From an uncultured Planctomycetia bacterium (GTDB taxonomy: Bacteria > Planctomycetota > UBA1135 > GCA-002686595): DNA of 10,737 nucleotides. Positions 1-6,889 of the stretch are shown one piece after another. Position 1 is the stretch's first letter. Every line of letters begins with the position of its first letter. The stretch lies in assembly GCA_938003765.1 (NCBI GenBank), contig CALKYE010000105.1:1-10737 (forward strand), read 5' to 3'. Under the pieces are notes generated by a model. That model was not told the DNA's origin. It saw only the letters and a list, made by a program, of their open reading frames with translations, and did no database searches. The position numbers and the translations under genes are program-made.

Positions 1-912
1 CCGCGCGAGTGCGCGGGCCGTCGCATCGCGCGCTCGTTGGGTGTGCGGCGGGAGGCCGTCGATGGAGGCCAGCCCGGAGTGGAGCGTGCGCAGCATGTGG
101 AGGATGTTCTGCCCGACCACGACGTTCGCTGCGGTGAACGGAGCCGCGTTCGCCGCGCTCACACGCGCTTCTCGCAGGCGCTCCAGGAACGCTGCGTAGC
201 CCTGCTCGTCGTGCTCCGCTCTCAGCAGCACTGCGGCGACGGTTCGCGCGAGGCGCTCGTCCTCGCCCATCGAGAACCCGCGCTCCATCGGCGTCGCCAG
301 GCGCTGTTCAACGGCCGCGAGGATCCGGTTCAGGCCGTCGGTGTCGACCTTCGGGTTGCGCGCGAGGAACTTCAGGACGTCGGCCGTGTGCGCGACGGCG
401 TGGATCCAACCCAGTTGCGCATCCCAGTCGCGCAGATCGCGCTCTCTCGCGCTGTAGTCCAACGCACGCTGCAACAGCGCTTCGACCTCCTCAGCGCTCA
501 TGAACGGCGTGTCGAGGTCGCGCGCCGCGATCAACGCCAGCGCGAGCGCGGAGAACGACCGCAGCAGGACGCTGTCGTCGCCCGCCGAACCCAGGCCCTG
601 CTCGAGGTTGCCGGTCCAGCGCCGCGTGAGCTCGCGGAGCTGATCGGGCTCGAACAGCTTCTGCCGCACGATCCAGTTGGCGAGCAAGCTGTACGCGCAA
701 TCGTCCCGCAGCACCGGATCGCGCGAGCCGAGCAGCTCCGACAGCTCGAGCGCCAACTCGAACGGCTGCACTCCCTCCGGAATCGCTCCGTCGGCCGCGA
801 TGGCGCTCCAGTCTCGCTGCGGCTTGGCCGCGGGCTCGGAGGCCGTGGTCGTGCAGGCCGTGGTCGTGCAGGCCGCACAGAGGAGCACCGCGAGAGCGAT
901 GGAATTGCGCAT
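1..912 (-). CDS. DUF2785-like exported (probable lipo)protein, 3' end cut by window edge
   Basis: An open minus-strand frame reads 304 codons from an ATG at 912 to base 1 with no stop, so the C-terminus lies outside the window. The mature part resembles the helical DUF2785 family (PF10978, function unknown). Marks are an RDDCAYSLLANWI stretch (residues 69-81), DDSVLLRSFSALALALI (112-128), GWIHAVAHTADVL (168-180) and FSMGEDERLART (213-224). The N-terminus (MRN, then a hydrophobic run and Cys residues at 12, 15 and 20) looks like an export signal. C15 after L-C-A-A is the best lipidation candidate, but the lipobox is imperfect. No clear Shine-Dalgarno is present. An in-frame ATG at 936 would add eight residues (MRGLCSAS). 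I prefer 912 because it gives a compact signal peptide. It lies 41 nt after the propeller gene on the same strand and may be cotranscribed with it. Family assignment is from recalled motifs; function is unknown. Confidence 0.82.
   Translation of the reverse strand, partial: MRNSIALAVLLCAACTTTACTTTASEPAAKPQRDWSAIAADGAIPEGVQPFELALELSELLGSRDPVLRDDCAYSLLANWIVRQKLFEPDQLRELTRRWTGNLEQGLGSAGDDSVLLRSFSALALALIAARDLDTPFMSAEEVEALLQRALDYSARERDLRDWDAQLGWIHAVAHTADVLKFLARNPKVDTDGLNRILAAVEQRLATPMERGFSMGEDERLARTVAAVLLRAEHDEQGYAAFLERLREARVSAANAAPFTAANVVVGQNILHMLRTLHSGLASIDGLPPHTQRARDATARALAR
841..870. repeat. Two tandem 15-bp units in the signal-peptide coding region
   Basis: The 15-bp unit ggccgtggtcgtgca occurs twice back to back, followed by the first five bases of a third copy (ggccg). 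On the minus strand it encodes ACTTT-ACTTT-A (residues 14-24 of the DUF2785-like protein), just after the hydrophobic signal core. The unit length is a multiple of three, so gain or loss of copies would keep the frame. Each copy carries a Cys, so copy number alters how many possible lipidation cysteines there are. Confidence 0.9.
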
Positions 913-944
913 GGATGCGGAGCATAGACCCCGCATCCATGCGC
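907..944 (-). promoter_or_regulatory. Perfect 14-bp inverted repeat over the DUF2785-like start codon
   Basis: GCGCATGGATGCGG (907-920) and CCGCATCCATGCGC (931-944) are exact reverse complements separated by a 10-nt loop. The element lies between the propeller gene stop (954-956) and the next gene on the minus strand. Its 3' arm, in the minus-strand transcript, contains the ATG at 912, while the alternative ATG at 936 is in the 5' arm. In RNA it would form a strong stem. It could end part of the propeller transcript or mask the start codon. As DNA it could be a dimeric operator. There is no U-run after the stem, so a classic intrinsic terminator is not well supported. The repeat is seen directly; its role is inferred. 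Confidence 0.6.
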
Positions 945-953
945 GAGAGCCCA

Positions 954-2978
954 CTACTGACGGAAGTAATCAGCGAGCAAACGGGCGCCCGGCGCCGGGA
1001 TCGACTGCGTCCCCGGTTGATGCGGATTCACGTCGACGCGCTGGTGCGTCGTCAGGTCGATCACGTCGATCGCCTCGCTGACGCCGGTGCTCTCGCGCAC
1101 CGCGAGGAACAGGTAGCGCGGCTCGCTGGTGTTGAGCACCGCTGAGCCGACGTTGCGCACCTGGCTCTTGCCGTTGATCGCGACGGGTGAACCCGAGCCG
1201 AAAGCGCTCGTCACGTTCTGGAGCGCGCCCAGGTTGCGCTGATTGTCGAACGCGATGTCGGTGGGAAGTCCGCTCAGCACGTCGCTGCCGATCGAAGCCG
1301 CGATCCTGAAGCTCAGCTGGCGCATCTGCGGGGTGTTCACGTTCTGCGCGGTCAACGGGATCTGGCCCGAAGCGCTCGAGTCGATCACGAGGTTCGTCAC
1401 CGCGCCGCCGAGCAAGCCCGTGGGCGCACCGAGCGGGCTCAACTGGCCGTTGTGCGCGATCCACACGCCCGAAGTGAGTTGTCGGGGATCCGGTTGGATC
1501 GATCGGGCGCGCTTGAAGATCCGAGCGGTCTTGCCGATCACTGCGTCGTACCCCCAACCGTTCACGCCGTTGGGCCCCGACTCGAACAGGTGCACCGCAC
1601 CGGCGCGATCGAGGATGTAGGCGAAGTACACGTTGCGCTGGTAGCCGAAGTTGCTCTGGCGCTGCGTGATGGCGACGTCGAAGGGTCGGCTGAAGCCCCC
1701 CGACAGCGTCTTGCGCACGTTGCGCGTGAACACGGAGAGGATCGACACGGTGTTCGAGTTCTCGTTGCACACCAGAATGTCTTCGTTGCCCGGATCCCAC
1801 GCGATTCCGCGCGGGCCGTCGCCGACAGGCGTCGAATCGACCACCTGATGGAACGTGGCTGACATCGGGTCGATGTCGATGAACACGACCTGGTCGACGG
1901 CGCGACAACTGACGGCGAGGAGATCGAGGTTGGGCCCCATCGCGAGGTCGGTGGGGTCGGGCACGACGATGCGCTCGAGCACCTCGAACGTGTTGGAGTT
2001 GAGCACCAGCACTTCGTCGCGCTCGTTCTCCGTGACATACAGGTAGTGACCGATCTGCTGGCGGATCATGTAGTCCTCGCACTGCAGCGGACCCACGAGA
2101 CCCGGGCGATCGGGCCCGACGAAGAACGAGTTCTGCTCGGGCGACAGCAGCCCGGTCGGCGGCAACGCGAGCGCGTCGCCGGGAATCAAGAGGTTGAACA
2201 GTCCGGGCAGCGGAAGGCGCGTGTTGTAGATCGAACTCGGCTCCTCGCCCGCGATCCGCGGCAGCGCGCACAGCGGCGGTTGCACGATGCGCGGCGGGTT
2301 GGGGTGCGGCGCGAACGAGATCGGATTGCCCCCGCCGACGACGTGATTCAGCGCTTGCTCGCCGGGGAGCGTCGGCCGCAGCGTGTGCGGGCCGCCCATC
2401 GTGACCGAGAGCACCTGCTTCGACGTGATGGCGCACACGTTGCCGCCGCCCGCCTGGCAGCCTGTCGGCTCGAGCCCGTTGTTGGTCCGCCGATCGAGCG
2501 GCGCGCCGAGCATCATGTCTCCCGGCGCCAGCACGGTGGGATCCGTCACGAGCCGGTCGCTGAGTTGCGCGTCGCGCACCAGCGTCAGCGCGCCGGACGA
2601 TCCGCCGTCGATCGTCGTGACGCCGGGGAACAGCGGCGGGAACAGCGTGGGGCCGAACTGGATCAAGTTCGGGTTGGTGGGGAACTGACTCCAACCGTCG
2701 GGGAAGCTCTGGTAGCTGAAGTCGAAGCGCGGGTCGCCGGTCGACTGACCGAAGCCGTTCAGGTCGATCACCGAAAGTGCGGCGTTGGGGAACACACGTC
2801 CCACGTAGATCGCATCCGGAGCGACGGGTGCGTTCACTTGCGCACGGCCGACCGATGCGAGAACGAACACTCCGCCCGCGAGAGCCAAGTGGTGGAACGG
2901 CAAGGAGAGCGAACTGAGGGGCAAGTCTCGGGTGAACAACGAAGCGCTCCAGTTGGGAACAGAGGGAAGGGACGACAC
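954..2978 (-). CDS. Secreted YVTN/YncE-type beta-propeller protein
   Basis: This 674-residue protein has a hydrophobic segment (about residues 31-45, LALAGGVFVLASVGR) ending in RAQ, a likely signal-peptidase site near residue 46-47. Residues about 310-440 carry YVTN-type propeller repeats: HYLYVTENERDEVLVLNSNT, then a second blade ending VVFIDIDP, then GPRGIAWDPGNEDILVCNEN. A further propeller-like stretch lies near 570-645 (GLPTDIAFDN, RYLFLAVRES, EAIDVIDL). Such repeats form propellers and are often surface or periplasmic; no catalytic site is evident. Residues about 50-300 are an extra Pro/Gly-rich region with Cys174, Cys182, Cys237 and Cys300. The start used is GTG at 2978, directly after an in-frame stop (2988-2990). 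A TTG at 2939 has GGAG seven nt upstream and gives a shorter, more usual signal peptide, so the true start is open. Substrate or ligand is unknown. Confidence 0.85.
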   Translation of the reverse strand: MSSLPSVPNWSASLFTRDLPLSSLSLPFHHLALAGGVFVLASVGRAQVNAPVAPDAIYVGRVFPNAALSVIDLNGFGQSTGDPRFDFSYQSFPDGWSQFPTNPNLIQFGPTLFPPLFPGVTTIDGGSSGALTLVRDAQLSDRLVTDPTVLAPGDMMLGAPLDRRTNNGLEPTGCQAGGGNVCAITSKQVLSVTMGGPHTLRPTLPGEQALNHVVGGGNPISFAPHPNPPRIVQPPLCALPRIAGEEPSSIYNTRLPLPGLFNLLIPGDALALPPTGLLSPEQNSFFVGPDRPGLVGPLQCEDYMIRQQIGHYLYVTENERDEVLVLNSNTFEVLERIVVPDPTDLAMGPNLDLLAVSCRAVDQVVFIDIDPMSATFHQVVDSTPVGDGPRGIAWDPGNEDILVCNENSNTVSILSVFTRNVRKTLSGGFSRPFDVAITQRQSNFGYQRNVYFAYILDRAGAVHLFESGPNGVNGWGYDAVIGKTARIFKRARSIQPDPRQLTSGVWIAHNGQLSPLGAPTGLLGGAVTNLVIDSSASGQIPLTAQNVNTPQMRQLSFRIAASIGSDVLSGLPTDIAFDNQRNLGALQNVTSAFGSGSPVAINGKSQVRNVGSAVLNTSEPRYLFLAVRESTGVSEAIDVIDLTTHQRVDVNPHQPGTQSIPAPGARLLADYFRQ

Positions 2979-3162
2979 GGACCCGACCTATGGCAAGCTC
3001 GGCGCCGCGCGGCGTTCCGATCGACCCCACGACGCGAGCTGGCTCGCGCGACACTGCGGACGCGAACGCGCTCTCTGAGACCACTGCGTCGGCGTGCGGC
3101 GTCGGAATGGACAGTGCGCATGCCGCCGGACTCGCTCGCGGTTCAACAAAGCCGCAATTGCC

Positions 3163-3182
3163 CGCTTCCAGCGGCGGAAGCG
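3163..3182 (-). terminator. Possible hairpin terminator after the sigma/kinase operon
   Basis: CGCTTCC (3163-3169) and GGAAGCG (3176-3182) form a perfect 7-bp stem with a 6-nt loop, starting 47 nt after the kinase stop on the minus strand. The following minus-strand sequence is AT-richer than its surroundings and holds CTTTGTTG about 14 nt beyond the stem, but no direct U-run follows. It could separate the sigma/kinase transcript from the propeller gene, whose own promoter would then lie in 2979-3162. I found no convincing -35/-10 pair there. Confidence 0.3.
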
Positions 3183-3229
3183 CGACGTGACGAAGTCCTG
3201 CCGCGACTCGCCACTCAGGCTGACCGCAC

Positions 3230-5920
3230 TCAGGGCGACTGATCGCAGGCCGCGAGCTGCCGCTTCAAGTAGTCGGCGACTCCGGAGTCGCTCGGGGCGA
3301 GCCGACCCGATGCCGCGAGCTGCTCGACGATGGCCAGCGCTTGGTTGAAGCCGTCGCGCGCTTGCGCCAACAACGCTTCACGAGCGTCGGGCGACGTCGA
3401 GCTGCGTTTGGCTGCGGTCGCGCGCGCCTGCGCGAGCATCGAGCACGCGACGGCGTGTCCGCGCTGCGCCGACGCGTCGTCGGGCGATTGCGCCGCGAGC
3501 TGGGCGAAGATCGCGAGCGACTGTTCGTGCAGCGCGATCGCCTCCGCGTCGCGCTCGAGCCTGGCCAGCGCTCCGCCGAGCTCGTCGGCGGCCACGGCGA
3601 AGGCGCGCGCGGCCTTGGCGCTGTTCGAGTCGAGCTCGCGATTGGTCCGCGCGAGCGCGAGCGCTTCCTGCAGCACCTCCACGGCGCGGTCGAGTCGTCC
3701 CGCGCCGACTTCGAGCACACCCAGCCGGCGCAATGCAACCGCGAGGTCGTCGCGAAACGCCGCGCTGCGCGGATCGTCCGTCAGGAGGGCGCGGTGAAGG
3801 GCGACCGCGTGCTCGTGGCGCGAGCGCGCCTCGTCGCGGCGGTTGGCGCGCGCGAGAGCGACACCGTGCTCGCCCGCGATCTGCGCGGCGCGCTGGCGGA
3901 CGCGCGTGCTCACACCGGGCTGCGACGAGAGCGGCTCGATCGCGGCGCTCGCGCGTTCGAGGTGGCTGAGCGCGGGCTCGAGCTCACGTCGACCCATCTC
4001 GAGGCTCGCGAGTCGCTGCAGGCTCATCGCCAACCCTTCGGTCCACGCGCTCTCGAGCGGTTGCTGCTCGAGCGCGTGCTCGGCGAACTCGAGCGCGAGC
4101 CGTGCGTGCGTCGCGGCGTCCTCGAGACGTCCCTGGCGCGCGCGCACGTCCGTCAACTGCCCGTGCAGGTAGCCGAGCGTCGGGTTCGCGGCCCAATCCA
4201 ACGGCGACTGCTCGCTCAGCCGCGCGCGCAGCTCGAGCGCTGCTTCGTACAGCGCGGTGGCTTCCTCAGTTCGCGACTCGTACAGCAGGAGGTCAGCGAG
4301 TTGCGTGCGCGCCCACGCGCGCAACGCGAGGTCGCCGGGCTCGCGATCGGCGAGCTCCAGCGCGACTCGATAGCGCTCACGCGCGTCGTTCGTGCGGCCC
4401 AGGTTGGCTTCCACCGGTCGACCGAGCGCGTCGCCGAGCCGCACGTAGGCCCGGGCGAGCTCGCGCTCGAGTTCGCGATCTCCGGCGGCGCCGCGCGCGA
4501 GCTGGTCGAGCTGCTCCGCCGCCGCGTCCGCGAGCTGTTCGCGCGCCGCGGTCGAACCGGGCAGGTTGCGAATCGCGTCGTGCGCGTCGAACACGAGGAC
4601 CGTCGCGAGCCGGCGCACCGCTGCGTAGCGCTCCTCGGCCTGCGCGCGGGCTTCCGCCTCGCTGCGTTGCGCCGCGCGTGCGATGCGCGCTTGATCGAGC
4701 GCGACCACGGTTCCGGTCATGAGCGCGGCCACGGCGAAGCCCGCGAGGGCGACGGCTGCGCGATGGCGCTGCACGAAGCGTCGCGCCACGTACGCGAAGG
4801 CTTCGGGTCGCGCACGCACGGGTTCGCGGCGCAAGCTGCGGCGCAGGTCGTCCGCGAGTTCCGCCGCCGAGGCGTAGCGCGCGCGCGGCTCCTTGGCGAG
4901 GCACTGCATCGCGATCGCGTCGAGGTCTCCGCGCAGCGCGCGCACGAGCTCGTCGCGGCTGGCCGCGCGGGCGGCGGCGATCGACTCGTTCGAGCGCGAC
5001 GCAGCGACGCTGGGTCGAGGCGGCGTTTGCTCGCACACGACGCGCTCGAGCTCGGCGGTCGACTTCGTCGGCGCATCGTGCGCCGCGACGCCGCACAGGA
5101 GCTCGTACAAGAGCGCGCCGAGCGAGTACACGTCGCTCGCGGTCGTCACCGGCTCGCCGCGGACCTGTTCGGGGCTCGCGTAGCGCGGCGTGAGCGCCCG
5201 CAGCGCGCTGCGCGTCGCCGAGGCGTCGTCCACATCGAGCAGACGCGCGATTCCGAAGTCGCACAGCTTCACGCGTCCCTCGCCGTCGACCAGCACGTTC
5301 GAGGGCTTGATGTCGCCGTGCACGACGAGCCGTTGGTGGGCCGCGTGCGCCGCCGTGCACACGTCGATGAACAGCTCGACTCGCGCCGCGATGCGCAGCC
5401 GACGCTCATCACACCAGTAGTTCAGCGTCGGGCCGTCGACCCACTCGGTGGCGAGGAACGGAACTCCGCTGGCGCTGACGCCGCCGTCCACCAGACGCGT
5501 GATGCCCGGATGCTCCAGGCGCGCGAGCGCGCGTTGCTCGACGCTGAAGCGGCGGCGAGCGGACTCGGTGAGCAGCGGCAGGTGCAGGAGCTTGAGCGCG
5601 GCGCGCTGCTCGGAACCCTCGCGCTGCGCGAGCCACACGACGCCCATGCCGCCTTCGCCGAGCTTGCGCACCAGTCGCCAACGCTCGATCAGCGCTCCCT
5701 CGCGGAGCGGTTCGGGCGCGTCGGGCGCCGCTGCGCGCGGCCGATCGGCGGCGGCGAACATGCGCTCGGCGCGCGGTTCGAGTTCGAGCAGCTCACGCAC
5801 CTCGCGAAGCAGCTCGTCGTCGCCGCCCGCGCGCCGCGCCAGCAGCGCCTCACGCGCTTCGCTCTCGAGCTCGAGCGCCTCGGCGACGAGCTCGCGAACC
5901 TCGTCCCAACGCGTGGTCAT
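3230..5920 (-). CDS. Membrane-bound Hanks-type Ser/Thr protein kinase with C-terminal TPR region
   Basis: The protein has 896 residues. Residues 1-75 are an acidic helical leader. The kinase domain (about 80-365) has the glycine loop GEGGMG (88-93), the ATP lysine K110 (AALK), the helix-C E128, the catalytic loop HGDIKPSN (201-208), DFG (221-223), a SPE form of the APE motif (249-251) and D263. All key residues for activity are present, and HRD is HGD. One membrane span lies at about 388-408. It is followed by an Ala/Arg/Glu-rich helical stretch, then a HDAIRNLPGSTAAR motif (447-460) and TPR-like helix pairs to the end. TPRs bind protein partners, and this part should lie outside the cytoplasm. 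The ATG at 5920 overlaps the sigma-factor stop (ATGA), implying coupled translation. Upstream in-frame sequence is arginine-rich shadow of the sigma gene, so it is excluded. The likely target is the adjacent sigma factor. Confidence 0.95.
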   Translation of the reverse strand: MTTRWDEVRELVAEALELESEAREALLARRAGGDDELLREVRELLELEPRAERMFAAADRPRAAAPDAPEPLREGALIERWRLVRKLGEGGMGVVWLAQREGSEQRAALKLLHLPLLTESARRRFSVEQRALARLEHPGITRLVDGGVSASGVPFLATEWVDGPTLNYWCDERRLRIAARVELFIDVCTAAHAAHQRLVVHGDIKPSNVLVDGEGRVKLCDFGIARLLDVDDASATRSALRALTPRYASPEQVRGEPVTTASDVYSLGALLYELLCGVAAHDAPTKSTAELERVVCEQTPPRPSVAASRSNESIAAARAASRDELVRALRGDLDAIAMQCLAKEPRARYASAAELADDLRRSLRREPVRARPEAFAYVARRFVQRHRAAVALAGFAVAALMTGTVVALDQARIARAAQRSEAEARAQAEERYAAVRRLATVLVFDAHDAIRNLPGSTAAREQLADAAAEQLDQLARGAAGDRELERELARAYVRLGDALGRPVEANLGRTNDARERYRVALELADREPGDLALRAWARTQLADLLLYESRTEEATALYEAALELRARLSEQSPLDWAANPTLGYLHGQLTDVRARQGRLEDAATHARLALEFAEHALEQQPLESAWTEGLAMSLQRLASLEMGRRELEPALSHLERASAAIEPLSSQPGVSTRVRQRAAQIAGEHGVALARANRRDEARSRHEHAVALHRALLTDDPRSAAFRDDLAVALRRLGVLEVGAGRLDRAVEVLQEALALARTNRELDSNSAKAARAFAVAADELGGALARLERDAEAIALHEQSLAIFAQLAAQSPDDASAQRGHAVACSMLAQARATAAKRSSTSPDAREALLAQARDGFNQALAIVEQLAASGRLAPSDSGVADYLKRQLAACDQSP
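5917..5920 (-). other. ATGA start/stop overlap coupling sigma factor and kinase
   Basis: On the minus strand the kinase ATG (5920-5918) shares bases with the sigma-factor TGA (5919-5917). This 4-nt overlap is the classic arrangement for translational coupling. It places the two genes in one operon with the sigma factor first. A weak purine-rich stretch (GGGCGAG) precedes the kinase ATG by two nt. Confidence 0.95.
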
Positions 5921-6507
5921 CGCTCGCCCGCGCGCTCGGAGTCCGGTCCCAGTGCGCGTGCGAGCCACAGCCGCGCCGCGCGCCAACCGCGTTCGACGGT
6001 GGGAGTCGAGACGTCGAGCACGCGCGCGGTTTCGTCGATCGTCAACCCGGCGAAGAAGCGCAGCTCGACGATGCGCGCTCCGAGCGCGTCGATCTGCGCG
6101 AAGCGCTCGAGCGCATCGTGCAGCGCCACGACGTCGGTCTGACCTCCGGCCTCGAGCTCCTCGAGTGCGGCGTCGAGCGCTGCCGGCTCGCCGCCACCGC
6201 GCTTGTCGCGTCCGCGCGCGCGCGCGTGGTCGACCAGCACGTGGCGCATCGCCGTCGCCGCCGTGCGCAGGAAGTGCGCGCGATCGCTCCACTGGTGCGC
6301 TGCGCCCGGCTTGAACAGCCGCAGCCAGGCCTCGTTCACCAGCGCAGTTGCTTGCAGCGTGTGCTCGGCGCGTTCGCTCGACATCAGCGCGCGCGCGACG
6401 CGGGTCAGCTCGCCCTGAACGATCCCGTAGAGCGCTTCAGCCGCCTGGCTCTCGCCCGCACTTGCGCTGCGCAGGAGCTCGGTCGGGTCGGGAGCGTCGG
6501 TGGGCAT
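5917..6507 (-). CDS. ECF-type RNA polymerase sigma factor (PF07638 / TIGR02999-like)
   Basis: This 196-residue protein matches the planctomycete-expanded ECF family by recalled motifs. Region 2 (about 20-100) includes TLQATALVNEAWLRLF (50-65) and HFLRTAATAMRHVLVDHARA (78-97). A KRGGG linker is followed by region 4 (about 128-187), with RIVELRFFAGLTIDETARVL (145-164) and a helix-turn-helix ending VSTPTVERGWRAARLWL. It should direct RNA polymerase to a dedicated promoter set. The usual acidic DAED motif of region 2.2 reads QATA here (52-55), which is common in this family and suggests another activation route. No anti-sigma gene is adjacent; a kinase overlaps instead. The ATG at 6507 is chosen because family members start about ten residues before LLRSASAGE-type sequence. 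The open frame continues upstream to 6612 but is arginine-rich. No clear Shine-Dalgarno is visible. Confidence 0.93.
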   Translation of the reverse strand: MPTDAPDPTELLRSASAGESQAAEALYGIVQGELTRVARALMSSERAEHTLQATALVNEAWLRLFKPGAAHQWSDRAHFLRTAATAMRHVLVDHARARGRDKRGGGEPAALDAALEELEAGGQTDVVALHDALERFAQIDALGARIVELRFFAGLTIDETARVLDVSTPTVERGWRAARLWLARALGPDSERAGER

Positions 6508-6889
6508 GTGGGCCGACCGCAGGCGGGCGCGGACGGAGCGGACTCGATCCGTTCTAGGCGGCCGGCCCAGTCTCGGCAAGGCGAGGGCGGCGGAGTTGGC
6601 GCAGCGAACCACGTGCTCTCCAGCGTCGCGCGCGCCCGTTCTCCATCAGCCGATCGCAGCCTTCTGCGCCGCTCGGACCCGCGCGCAGCTCACAACCCGT
6701 TGCTGCTCGCGCGCCCGGCCTGGCGCGACCGCCGCTGCGAGCTGCTCGGGCAGGTGCGGACGCGGACGCGTCAAACGCTCTGGGCCCAGGCCACGGGCCC
6801 CGATCGGGCGCCGAAAAGCTGATGGAGCCCGGCCTCCGACGTCGCTCTTCGACTCACGCGCGCGCCAGCCCGCGCGCGTCCCCAACACC
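6508..6889. promoter_or_regulatory. 382-bp divergent intergenic region between sigma factor and FG-GAP gene
   Basis: No credible gene lies here: open frames crossing it are arginine-rich continuations of neighbours. As the only upstream space for two divergent genes it must hold promoters for both, but I could not identify a convincing -35/-10 or ECF-type promoter by eye. Visible structure includes two GGGCCC palindromes 13 bp apart (6782-6787 and 6795-6800), a CACGTG palindrome (6610-6615) and a 9-bp hairpin next to the FG-GAP start (listed separately). Autoregulation by the sigma factor, or its control of the FG-GAP gene, would act here; this is inference. Confidence 0.5.
6856..6879 (+). 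promoter_or_regulatory. 9-bp hairpin just upstream of the FG-GAP gene start
   Basis: ACGCGCGCG (6856-6864) and CGCGCGCGT (6871-6879) pair perfectly around the 6-nt loop ccagcc. The stem ends 10 nt before the ATG at 6890, in the place a Shine-Dalgarno would occupy, and none is visible (CCCCAACACC precedes the ATG). In the mRNA it would be a strong all-GC stem that could hinder or gate initiation. Alternating CG runs are frequent in such GC-rich DNA, so chance is a real alternative. Confidence 0.4.

Noticed and set aside
491..940. A minus-strand frame of 149 codons starting at 940 inside the inverted repeat
   Set aside because: It is in a different frame from the DUF2785-like protein and has low-complexity Arg/Ala/Gly composition. 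The partial frame from 912 carries the family motifs instead.
3003..3048. Palindromes CGCCGCGCGGCG (3003-3014) and CGCGAGC-tg-GCTCGCG (3033-3048) upstream of the YVTN gene
   Set aside because: Short GC-only palindromes are common in DNA of this composition, and I see no promoter nearby to make them convincing operators.
3341..6142. A 933-codon open frame on the plus strand antisense to the kinase, and similar long antisense frames (37-927, 2046-3242, 6854-7795 and others)
   Set aside because: Their products are dominated by Arg, Ala and Gly without recognisable domains, and the opposite frame encodes a clear family member. Stop-poor antisense frames are expected at this GC content.
5921..6292. 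A 124-residue N-terminal extension of the kinase frame
   Set aside because: It is arginine-rich and lies entirely within the sigma-factor gene in another frame. The ATG at 5920 with the ATGA overlap gives the natural start.
6508..6612. A 35-residue N-terminal extension of the sigma factor
   Set aside because: It is arginine-rich and unlike family N-termini, and the ATG at 6507 places region 2 at the usual distance from the start.
6782..6800. Two GGGCCC palindromes 13 bp apart in the divergent region
   Set aside because: Six-base GC palindromes arise often by chance here; noted within the intergenic entry but not called as an operator.
6500..6889. A 130-residue N-terminal extension of the FG-GAP protein
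   Set aside because: The signal peptide begins at the ATG at 6890 and would be buried internally; the upstream sequence has no protein-like character.
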